This document shows positions 1 to 5,751 of a stretch of 6,141 nucleotides of DNA, one piece after another. This stretch comes from an uncultured Clostridia bacterium (GTDB lineage Bacteria; Bacillota; Clostridia; Oscillospirales; CAG-272): positions 1 through 6,141 of the forward strand of contig CANQXN010000104.1 of the NCBI GenBank assembly GCA_947627815.1, given 5' to 3'. Position 1 is the stretch's first letter. Every line of letters starts with the position of its first letter. The position numbers were made by a program, and so were the translations under genes. The notes under the pieces were generated by a model that was not told where the DNA came from, did no database searches, and saw only the letters and a list, made by a program, of their open reading frames with translations.

Positions 1-1068
1 CTCGGAGATGGGATGGAGCTCCGTCAGGCACTGATAGGGCTTGTTGGAGACGCGGCGGAGGGCCACCATCTCCCCGGTGTGCCCCTGGAAGGCCGCCTGA
101 GCGGCGGCGCCGCCCACCTGATACGCCTCGGTGATGTCCGTGCGGGATGTGAGGTGTGACGCGCAGCGCTGGAGCGTGGAGAGCTCGATAGAGCGGGTCT
201 TGGTGTCAAGGTTGCGCTCCACAACGCCGGCAAGGTATCTGGCCGTACCGGTCAGGTTCTTGTGGCCGAAGGCGTCCACGCGCCTCGGGTCGTCAGAGAG
301 CTCGCAGACGTATCTTCCGTCCTCCAGCTTCACGCCCTCGGATACGGCGATGACTATGCTGGGCTTCGTCTCCTGCATATTGCGGACCTTCTCCACGAAG
401 CGGTCCACATGGAAGGGCACCTCGGGCAGGCATATCATGTCCACGCCCTCGCAGTCCTCGCCCCTCGCCAGGGCGGCGGCGGCGGTGAGCCAGCCCGCGT
501 TGCGGCCCATTATCTCAACGATGGTCACGTATTTCGTGCCGTACACCGTGGCGTCGCGGATTATCTCCTTCATGACCACGGATATGTATTTGGCGGCGGA
601 GCCGTAGCCGGGGGTGTGGTCGGTTACCATCAGGTCGTTGTCGATGGTCTTGGGCACGCCCATGAAGCGTATGTCGGAGCAGACATGCTCGCCGTAGTCG
701 GCCAGCTTGCCGATGGTGTCCATGGAGTCGTTGCCGCCGATGTACATGAAATAGCCCACATCGAGCTCATCTAAAAGCGCCATGAGCTTCTTGTACGGGG
801 CCTCGTCCTCCCGCCATTCCGGGAGCTTGTAGCGGCAGGAGCCCAGGTAGCTTGAGGGTGTGCGCTTTAAAAGCTCTATCTCCAGCCCGGTCTTGAATTT
901 CTGCGAAAGGTCCACATACTTGCCCTGGAGCAGTCCCTCCACCCCGTGGAGCATACCGTATACGTGCTCGGCGCCCCTGGCGCGGGAAGCCTCGTACACG
1001 CCCGCGAGGGAGGAGTTTATGACCGAAGTGGGACCGCCTGACTGACCTACCATGACGTTCTTACCCAT
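1..1068 (-). CDS. pfp: Pyrophosphate-dependent 6-phosphofructokinase, C-terminus cut off by window edge
   Basis: The enzyme phosphorylates fructose 6-phosphate to fructose 1,6-bisphosphate in cytosolic glycolysis, probably with pyrophosphate as donor, which makes the step reversible. Read on the minus strand from the ATG at 1068-1066, 356 codons are present and the frame is still open at base 1. Family members are roughly 400 residues, so a few dozen are missing. Visible motifs are the N-terminal GQSGGPTSVIN (8-18), GGNDSMD (111-117), PKTIDND (139-145, with catalytic base Asp143), the TDHTPGYGSAAKY segment (149-161), MGRNAGW (187-193) and SEG (243-245). Asp114 and Lys140 occupy the positions that are both Gly in ATP-dependent enzymes, which is the known signature of PPi use. 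The start is fixed by AAGGAGG at 1082-1076, seven bases upstream. The gene is divergent from the DUF2975 operon and has its own promoter. Donor specificity is inferred from the motifs only. Confidence 0.93.
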   Translation of the reverse strand, partial: MGKNVMVGQSGGPTSVINSSLAGVYEASRARGAEHVYGMLHGVEGLLQGKYVDLSQKFKTGLEIELLKRTPSSYLGSCRYKLPEWREDEAPYKKLMALLDELDVGYFMYIGGNDSMDTIGKLADYGEHVCSDIRFMGVPKTIDNDLMVTDHTPGYGSAAKYISVVMKEIIRDATVYGTKYVTIVEIMGRNAGWLTAAAALARGEDCEGVDMICLPEVPFHVDRFVEKVRNMQETKPSIVIAVSEGVKLEDGRYVCELSDDPRRVDAFGHKNLTGTARYLAGVVERNLDTKTRSIELSTLQRCASHLTSRTDITEAYQVGGAAAQAAFQGHTGEMVALRRVSNKPYQCLTELHPISE

Positions 1069-1140
1069 GCTGTTGCCTCCTTGATAATATTTTAATTGAT
1101 TTTGCCCTAATTCCGTGGGCCGGATTACCCAGTTTTGTAT

Positions 1141-1169
1141 ATTATAACAGAATAAATGTAAATAATCAA
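1141..1169 (-). promoter_or_regulatory. Sigma-A type promoter of pfp
   Basis: On the minus strand TTGATT (1169-1164) and a perfect TATAAT (1146-1141) are separated by 17 bases. Transcription would begin near 1134 and give a leader of about 65 bases before the pfp ATG. The leader contains a small imperfect hairpin (TAATCCG against CGGAATTA, 1127-1108 read leftward) and the AAGGAGG ribosome binding site. The -35 box is overlapped by a palindrome at 1166-1182. Confidence 0.7.
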
Positions 1170-1182
1170 CAACCATTGTTGA
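1166..1182. repeat. Palindromic operator-like site over the pfp -35 box
   Basis: TCAACAA (1166-1172) and TTGTTGA (1176-1182) form a perfect 7-bp inverted repeat around a CCA centre. Four of its bases (1166-1169) lie inside the -35 hexamer of the pfp promoter, the classic position for a repressor dimer. It does not match the Rex consensus as I remember it (TTGTTAANNNNTTAACAA), and I cannot name a regulator. The symmetry is seen directly; operator function is inferred from position. Confidence 0.5.
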
Positions 1183-1248
1183 AAAAATCCGCAAATTTAT
1201 GATATTTTGACGTATTTTACATATTTATCGTTTTTCAATAAATTTTTA

Positions 1249-1277
1249 TTGACATTCGCTATTCGCTGTGGTATTAT
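1249..1277 (+). promoter_or_regulatory. Near-consensus sigma-A promoter of the DUF2975 operon
   Basis: TTGACA (1249-1254) is a perfect -35 box. A 17-base spacer leads to TATTAT (1272-1277), one mismatch from the -10 consensus. A very A+T-rich stretch (about 1183-1248) precedes it and could act as an UP element. The start would fall near 1284, immediately before the AAAGGAG at 1285-1291, so the 5' leader would be only about 17 bases and mostly ribosome binding site. No palindrome overlaps this promoter closely. Confidence 0.8.
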
Positions 1278-1300
1278 CTCGGTGAAAGGAGCTGAAAAAT

Positions 1301-1804
1301 ATGGGACAAAAGGAATTATCCCTTCTTCTCCGGGCGGTCGTCGCCCTTTTGGCGGTATTTTTGGCCTGCGCCATTATCTTCTTCCTGCCGCCGCTGACAT
1401 ATGAGGTGGAGCTATTTTGCCTCGACCGGGGCATGAGCGAGACTCTGGCCTCGGCGCTGGGCGGGTGCGCCTTCCCGGCCGTGATTGCCCTGTCCGCCGT
1501 GCCCTGCTTTGCCGCCCTGTGGCTGGCCTTCGGGATATTTACCGAGATCGGCAAAAACAACAGCTTTTGCGATAAAAACGCCAAACGTCTCGGCGCCATC
1601 AGCCATCTTGCCTTACTTGACACCGCGGTATATATCTTCCTCGCCGTGGCGCTGTGCCTATTGGGCATGGGCCACCCCTCGGTGGTGCTGGTCCTGGGGG
1701 CGGTGGTGCTCTTCGGCATATCCATGACCGTCGCCTGCGCGGCCCTGAGCCACCTGACGCAGAAGGCCGCCGACCTCAAGGCCGACAGCGACCTTACCAT
1801 ATGA
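1301..1804 (+). CDS. DUF2975 family four-helix membrane protein
   Basis: This 167-residue integral membrane protein has no known biochemical role. Four hydrophobic segments are visible at about residues 10-32, 57-79, 100-122 and 127-150. Family hallmarks are the loop between helices 2 and 3 (GKNNSFCDKNAKRLGAIS, 84-101) and the C-terminal tail ending DSDLTI (162-167), which resembles the ENDLTI ending common in DUF2975 proteins. The ATG at 1301 is supported by AAAGGAG at 1285-1291 with nine bases between. It is the first gene of a three-gene operon, and the stop at 1802-1804 lies nine bases before the next start. DUF2975 genes are commonly followed by a small YozG-like regulator, as here. A role in sensing or in holding the regulator at the membrane is inference from gene order alone. 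Confidence 0.88.
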   Translation: MGQKELSLLLRAVVALLAVFLACAIIFFLPPLTYEVELFCLDRGMSETLASALGGCAFPAVIALSAVPCFAALWLAFGIFTEIGKNNSFCDKNAKRLGAISHLALLDTAVYIFLAVALCLLGMGHPSVVLVLGAVVLFGISMTVACAALSHLTQKAADLKADSDLTI

Positions 1805-1813
1805 GGTGACGCA

Positions 1814-2020
1814 ATGATAACCGTAAAATTAGACGTGATGCTGGCAAAGCGTAAGATGTCCCTGACGGAGCTGTCCCAAGTGGTTGACATAACTCTAGCC
1901 AACCTGTCCATACTCAAGACCGGCAAGGCCAAGGCCGTGCGTTTTTCCACCCTGGAAGCCCTGTGCCGGGCCCTCAACTGTCAGCCGGGGGACATATTGG
2001 AGTGGACGGAGGATAATTAA
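1814..2020 (+). CDS. YozG-like Cro/CI (XRE) family helix-turn-helix regulator
   Basis: This is a 68-residue, single-domain DNA-binding protein. The body of the protein is a compact XRE fold. The helix-turn-helix lies at about residues 15-37 (MSLTELSQVVDITLANLSIL), followed by KTGKAKAVRFSTLEALCRAL (about 36-55) and the closing CQPGDILEW (57-65), which is typical of the YozG subgroup. There is no ligand-binding or membrane domain, so any signal must come from a partner or from DNA competition. The ATG at 1814 has GAGGTG at 1803-1808 overlapping the upstream stop codon, so its translation is probably coupled to the DUF2975 gene. The stop at 2018-2020 is one base before the next start. Likely roles are autoregulation of this operon or control of envelope genes; neither can be shown from this sequence. 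Confidence 0.92.
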   Translation: MITVKLDVMLAKRKMSLTELSQVVDITLANLSILKTGKAKAVRFSTLEALCRALNCQPGDILEWTEDN

Positions 2021-2021
2021 A

Positions 2022-3488
2022 ATGGACGAGAAGGAAGAAAAGCTCACTCAAAGCGCCGAAAAGCCCGATAAAGCCGGCGAAAACCTCGCTCAAAACGCGG
2101 AAAATCCCGTTTCAAACGTGGAATCCCTCAGACCCGTAAGCGCTCCCGAAGCGCCGAGGCTCGAAAAAGGCGACCTTCCCGCCCTTATATTGGCTCTCGC
2201 CCTGTCGGCCCTGTGGTTTTACGTGTTCTCCTTCAAAAATCTGCTCTGTGTCCCGGCCTGGGGGACCACCGCCTTTGTGCTGGCGGCCCTTATATCGGAG
2301 GCAATATGCCTTCGCGGTAAGCTCAATCCCACGAAGGAGGGCATTTTCCTCACGGTCTGCACCGTCTTACTCGCCGTGGCCCCGGCCATATTCCCGGACT
2401 CCGCGCTCAGGATGCTGGACCTTGTGGCCCTTTCGTTCCTCACCCCCGCCACGGCCCTGGCCCTTGCCGGGAGGGACTTTCCCGCCATGTCCGCCGCTGT
2501 CATACCGGAGACATTCAGGCTGTTTATCCCAAACCTTTTCCGCCACATCCCGGTGCCCTTCCGCTCCCTTCGCCGAAGGGGCAAAAGCTTCAACGGCTTC
2601 TGGGTGGTGGTACTGACCCTTGTGGTGCTCCTCCCGGTGCTGATGGTCATACTCTCTCTTTTAAGCTCCGCCGACGAGATATTCAAATCCGTCCTGGGCA
2701 GCGCGGGGAACGCCATAGTCCACGCCCTCACCCATGCGGATACACTCTGGCTTATCCTGCGGGTCTTGATTTTCGCGCTTATGCTCTTCTCCTTCCTCTA
2801 CTCCCTCGCAAGGCCCGTAAAGCCAAGGGAGACGGCGAAGGCCGAAGCCTCTCCCCTGCCCGCCCTCCCCTACGTCGCGGGGCTCTCGGCGCTGGACCTC
2901 ATCTACGCCGTCTTTGCCGCCATACAGATAGTATTCCTCTTCGGCGGGACGGAGTCGGCGGTCCTTCAGGGGGGCTACGCCCAGTACGCCCGGAGCGGCT
3001 TTTTTCAGCTGGTGGCGGTATCGGCCATAAACCTCACCGCCGCCGTCATATGTGCCGGGGCGGGGAGGCGAAGCCGCGCCGCGCGCGTGCTGATTTTTAT
3101 CCTCATCGCCCTCACCGGCGTCATACTTGTCTCGGCACTCACGCGCATGTGCCTCTATATAGGGGCCTACGGCATGAGTTTACTGCGGGCCGGGACGCTC
3201 CTCATAATGGCGTGGCTGGCGTTGGCTCTCGTCGCCGCCGTGTTCAAGACGGCGAGGCCGGAGGCGAGGATATTCCCCGCCCTCTTCGCCCTTGCCCTCG
3301 CGGGGCTTATTATCTTCAACTACGTGAACATCGACGCCCGTATCGCCGACTTTAACTACCGGGCATACAAATCCGGCCGGATAGCCGATTACGATTACAG
3401 CTACCTTCTCTCCCTCGGACCCGGCGAGGATACCGATCTCCCCCTCCCCTGCCGCCCCCTCATCCCAAATTCCCCTCAGAAAGCGTGA
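2022..3488 (+). CDS. DUF4153/DUF4173-like polytopic membrane protein
   Basis: This is a 488-residue multi-pass membrane protein of unknown function. Residues 1-50 are charged and polar and hold an imperfect 14-residue tandem repeat (LTQSAEKP at 8-15, LAQNAENP at 22-29). About ten to twelve hydrophobic stretches follow between residues 51 and 435, with a basic loop at 180-189 (FRSLRRRGKS region) and another near 262-275. Family-like signatures are GGYAQYARSGFFQL (317-330), CLYIGAYGMSLLR (377-389), and the tail NYVNIDARIADFNYRAYKSG with DYDYSYLLSLG (about 433-466), which matches the 'N-D-A-I-A...D-YLLSL' ending of DUF4153/DUF4173 proteins. GGAGG at 2008-2012, inside the preceding gene, sets the ATG at 2022. 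The order DUF2975, regulator, this protein suggests a joint membrane module. The exact DUF assignment is from memory. Confidence 0.82.
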   Translation: MDEKEEKLTQSAEKPDKAGENLAQNAENPVSNVESLRPVSAPEAPRLEKGDLPALILALALSALWFYVFSFKNLLCVPAWGTTAFVLAALISEAICLRGKLNPTKEGIFLTVCTVLLAVAPAIFPDSALRMLDLVALSFLTPATALALAGRDFPAMSAAVIPETFRLFIPNLFRHIPVPFRSLRRRGKSFNGFWVVVLTLVVLLPVLMVILSLLSSADEIFKSVLGSAGNAIVHALTHADTLWLILRVLIFALMLFSFLYSLARPVKPRETAKAEASPLPALPYVAGLSALDLIYAVFAAIQIVFLFGGTESAVLQGGYAQYARSGFFQLVAVSAINLTAAVICAGAGRRSRAARVLIFILIALTGVILVSALTRMCLYIGAYGMSLLRAGTLLIMAWLALALVAAVFKTARPEARIFPALFALALAGLIIFNYVNIDARIADFNYRAYKSGRIADYDYSYLLSLGPGEDTDLPLPCRPLIPNSPQKA

Positions 3489-3513
3489 AAAAAGGGGAAA
3501 ATTTTTAAGAAAA

Positions 3514-3597
3514 TCAAGCGAAAGCATAAACGCCGGTCATGATTTTTACCGTGACCGGCGTAAAATTTTATGGTTTTTGCGTATCCTTTCCGCTTGA
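3514..3597. repeat. Nested inverted repeat between the two plus-strand operons
   Basis: An outer interrupted stem pairs TCAAGCG (3514-3520) with CGCTTGA (3591-3597), AAAG (3521-3524) with CTTT (3586-3589) and ATA (3526-3528) with TAT (3582-3584). It has a single bulged C (3590) and one C/C mismatch. Inside it sits the strong hairpin at 3530-3561. The right outer arm overlaps the -35 box proposed for the response regulator promoter. It could be a folded 3' end, a small structured RNA or a short palindromic element. The pairing is seen directly and the function is unknown. Confidence 0.45.
3530..3577 (+). terminator. Probable terminator of the DUF2975-DUF4173 operon
   Basis: ACGCCGGTCATG (3530-3541) pairs with CGTGACCGGCGT (3550-3561). 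This gives a 12-bp GC-rich stem with one U-G pair and an eight-base loop. It lies 41 bases after the DUF4173 stop. The sequence that follows, TAAAATTTTATGGTTTTT, is U-rich but interrupted, so termination may be partial. The stem is symmetric enough to be read from either strand. Confidence 0.5.
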
Positions 3598-3622
3598 AAA
3601 AGCCGAAGCGATGATGTAGTAT
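3594..3622 (+). promoter_or_regulatory. Candidate promoter of the LytTR two-component operon
   Basis: TTGAAA (3594-3599), a 17-base spacer and TAGTAT (3617-3622) match the sigma-A pattern with modest mismatches. Transcription would begin near 3629. A second inverted pair, AAAAAGCCG (3597-3605) and CGGCTTTTT (3643-3651), brackets the -10 region. No clear pair of LytTR-type direct repeats was seen upstream, so autoregulation by the response regulator is not shown. Confidence 0.45.
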
Positions 3623-3669
3623 TATTTGTAGCGCGCTCAGAGCGGCTTTTTGGGAAGCAGGAGAAATAA

Positions 3670-4398
3670 ATGATAAATATTTCAATATGTGACGACGACC
3701 CCGCAAGCCGGGAGCTCCTGCGCCGGGAGCTTTCGGACTACATGCGTGGCGCCTCGCCCGAGGGCTTCACGCTTTGTGAGCGCTCCTCGCCGGACGAGCT
3801 TTTATCGTCATTGGACACGGCTTTAAGCGACATATACATACTTGACATACTCATGCCCCGGATGAACGGCATCGAGCTGGGCCGGACCATCCGTCGCCGG
3901 GACCCGGACGGCGTTATAATATATCTCACCTCCTCGCCGGAGTACGCGCTGTCCTCCTATGAGGTGGAGGCCTTCTACTACCTGCTGAAGCCCGCGGACG
4001 CCGGGCGGCTCCGCCCGGTCATGGACAGGGCCCTTGAGCATATCGGACACCGCCGGCATGACGGCACGGTGGTGAAAACACGGAGCAGCGAGGTATTTGT
4101 GCCGTTTTCGGAGCTTCTGTACGCGGAGCTCGACAGCAGGGCCGTGCGCTACCGCATGGCGAACGGCGCGGAGCTTCGAAGCACGACTCTCCGGGAGCCC
4201 TTCCGGGACGCCTGCGCGGAGCTTACCCGTGACAGGCGCTTTGTGCTGTGCGGCACCAGCTGGTGCGTCAACCTGAGTCTCGTATCCGCCGTCGGCTCGG
4301 GCGGCATCACCTTTCGCAACGGGCTTAAGCTCAATCTCTCGAAGCGTGCCCTGGCGGATATACACACGCCCTGGCTCGACTACTGGTTGGAGGACTGA
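3670..4398 (+). CDS. LytTR-family response regulator (AgrA/LytR-like)
   Basis: This 242-residue cytoplasmic transcription regulator receives phosphate from the adjacent kinase. The receiver domain spans about 1-125. It has acidic residues Asp8 and Asp9, phosphoacceptor Asp59 in YILDILMPRMNG, switch Thr87 in YLTSS and conserved Lys107 in LLKP, so it looks fully active. The LytTR DNA-binding domain spans about 133-240. It is recognisable from the TSWCVNLSLV segment (196-205) and from FRNGLKLNLSKR (215-226). In place of the usual H-R/K-S before the 'VN' motif it reads CGTS (194-197), which is unusual and may alter DNA contacts. AGGAG at 3659-3663, six bases before the ATG, fixes the start. The kinase gene follows after two bases and its GGAGG lies inside this gene's end, so the pair is co-translated. 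Target promoters are not visible here. Confidence 0.93.
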   Translation: MINISICDDDPASRELLRRELSDYMRGASPEGFTLCERSSPDELLSSLDTALSDIYILDILMPRMNGIELGRTIRRRDPDGVIIYLTSSPEYALSSYEVEAFYYLLKPADAGRLRPVMDRALEHIGHRRHDGTVVKTRSSEVFVPFSELLYAELDSRAVRYRMANGAELRSTTLREPFRDACAELTRDRRFVLCGTSWCVNLSLVSAVGSGGITFRNGLKLNLSKRALADIHTPWLDYWLED

Positions 4399-4400
4399 CT

Positions 4401-5690
4401 ATGGGCGGTAACACGATATTGCGGGACCTGTCGGTCCTGTGGTCGCTTTTCCACGCCCTTATAATGCTGATGTTCTTCTTCACCTCCCGGTTCAGCAGGA
4501 AAAAGACCACGATTTTGACGGTCTGCTTCATGGGGCCGCTGCTCGTTTTGAATTTTATCCTCTTTATGCGCCTGGGCCCCGCCGGGTATCCCAGGTTCAT
4601 GCCGGTGACCTGCTCCGTACCCAGCGGGATATTCTTCCTCTACCTTGCCAAAAACAAGGGCGGCGGCCGGTTCTTCTTCTCCTTCTGTTTTTCCGTGACC
4701 ATCGCCATGGAGATAATCGTCATCACAAATATTCTGGACTGGCTCTCACCCTGGGATAACTACATAGTCATGTTCCTCACCCGTCTTGTGGCGTACCCGC
4801 TGGCGGAGTTTGTGGCCTTTCACTATTTACGCCGGGATTATGAGGCCCTCCAGCGCACCCTCCCCCGCGGGTGGTGGGGCTTTTCGGCCATAACGTCTCT
4901 ATTCTATCTAAGCCTCATACTTGAGACCACGGTCCCCACCGTGGTGACGGAGCGGCCTGAATATCTTCCCCAAGTGATACTCATTTTGATACTCATGCCC
5001 TGCTCCTACACGTGCATTTTTACGTGCCTCCGCCAGCAGTACATGAAGGCCGAGGCCGAGAGGACCTCCACGGTGTTGGAGCTCCAGACCTCCATGATGG
5101 CCGAGAGAGTGGCCGATATGGACAGCCGGGACGAGGACCTGCGCCTTCTGCGCCACGACATGCGCCACACCCTGGGTATACTATCCCAGATGCTGGAATG
5201 TGGCAAATATGACGAGGCGTTGGAGTATATCCGGGGCACCAGTGATGCCGTGTCCCGGGAGCCCCAGGAGACCTACTGCTCCGACCCGGTGCTGAACGCC
5301 ACCTTCAGCTACTATTTCCGCAAGGCCCGGGCCGCCAAGATACCGGTGGAGCACAACATCAAGCTCGCGCTTCCCGAGAATGTGGAGACCGCGGAGCTCA
5401 GCACCGTCTTTGCCAACGCCCTTGACAACGCCATCAACGCCTGTCAGGCCCTCCCGGAGGATAAGCGATACATAAAGTGCCGGTGCATAAGCTACCCGAA
5501 GCTCATGTTCGCCATCACAAATCCCTACTCCGGGCAAATAAAGCTGGACTGTGAGGGCCTTCCCGTGACGGATAAGCCCGGCCACGGCCTTGGCGTCCGC
5601 TCCATCGCCGCCTGCTGCCGCAAGCACGGCGCGCTGTGCGAATATAAGCTCACCCCGGAGACGCTGACGCTCAGGATAGCGTTGCCTTAA
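4401..5690 (+). CDS. AgrC-like sensor histidine kinase with GHKL ATPase domain
   Basis: This 429-residue membrane kinase should phosphorylate the LytTR regulator encoded just upstream. The first ~210 residues hold six or seven hydrophobic segments (about 10-29, 36-56, 67-83, 88-112, 120-140, 160-178, 188-211) with no large extracellular domain, as in peptide-sensing AgrC-type receptors. A likely coiled coil (about 212-248) leads to the H-box LLRHDMRHTLG (249-259), where His252 is the probable phosphorylation site. The C-terminal GHKL domain shows the N-box FANALDNAINAC (337-348, Asn339 and Asn343), FAITNPYSG (370-378) and the glycine loop GHGLGVRS (394-401). It is complete in length for the family. 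TTGGAGG at 4387-4393, seven bases before the ATG, is the binding site. The ligand is unknown; no agrB- or agrD-like gene is in the window, so peptide sensing is only inferred. Confidence 0.93.
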   Translation: MGGNTILRDLSVLWSLFHALIMLMFFFTSRFSRKKTTILTVCFMGPLLVLNFILFMRLGPAGYPRFMPVTCSVPSGIFFLYLAKNKGGGRFFFSFCFSVTIAMEIIVITNILDWLSPWDNYIVMFLTRLVAYPLAEFVAFHYLRRDYEALQRTLPRGWWGFSAITSLFYLSLILETTVPTVVTERPEYLPQVILILILMPCSYTCIFTCLRQQYMKAEAERTSTVLELQTSMMAERVADMDSRDEDLRLLRHDMRHTLGILSQMLECGKYDEALEYIRGTSDAVSREPQETYCSDPVLNATFSYYFRKARAAKIPVEHNIKLALPENVETAELSTVFANALDNAINACQALPEDKRYIKCRCISYPKLMFAITNPYSGQIKLDCEGLPVTDKPGHGLGVRSIAACCRKHGALCEYKLTPETLTLRIALP

Positions 5691-5694
5691 CTTC

Positions 5695-5725
5695 CCGTCC
5701 TTTAATCGGACGGTATTCGACCGTC
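5695..5725 (+). promoter_or_regulatory. Two mutually exclusive hairpins in the bioY leader
   Basis: CCGTCC (5695-5700) can pair with GGACGG (5708-5713) around a seven-base loop. Alternatively GACGGT (5709-5714) can pair with ACCGTC (5720-5725) around a five-base loop. The middle strand is shared, so only one can form at a time. Neither is followed by a real T-run, so this is not a standard terminator. No long-armed BirA-type operator and no convincing promoter were seen in 5691-5751, so bioY may be read through from the kinase gene. Confidence 0.3.
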
Positions 5726-5751
5726 AAATCTTAAGCTTTTCGGAGGATATT

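Noticed and set aside
131..774. Long plus-strand frames opposite pfp
   Set aside because: These are antisense shadows of a well-supported kinase gene in GC-rich DNA and show no domain signatures or binding sites.
1207..1228. TTGACG followed by TATTTAT as another plus-strand promoter
   Set aside because: The spacing between the two boxes is only about nine bases, and a much better promoter lies at 1249-1277.
1246..1977. A 243-codon minus-strand frame opposite DUF2975 and the XRE gene
   Set aside because: It runs antisense through two recognised genes and across their promoter, its composition is rich in Arg, Ala and Ser as expected of a shadow, and it has no family match that I recognise.
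2161..2180. A TCGAAAAAGGC segment resembling one arm of the bioY palindrome
   Set aside because: It is coding sequence for LEKGDLP in the DUF4173-like protein and has no matching inverted arm nearby, so it is not a second copy of the element.
3539..3619. A 26-codon plus-strand frame (starting MIFTVTGVKF) upstream of the response regulator, considered as a signal-peptide gene
   Set aside because: It has no Shine-Dalgarno sequence, its ATG lies inside the 3530-3561 stem, the proposed two-component promoter lies within it rather than ahead of it, and it lacks the features of a processed peptide.
3476..3706. A 76-codon minus-strand frame spanning the intergenic gap
   Set aside because: It starts inside the response regulator, overlaps the DUF4173 stop, has no recognisable motif, and is explained by AT-rich sequence with chance absence of stops.
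5691..5751. A BirA-type biotin operator or a riboswitch ahead of bioY
   Set aside because: No long-armed GTTAAC/TTGTAAAC-like inverted repeat is present and the 61-base gap is too short for a known riboswitch aptamer.
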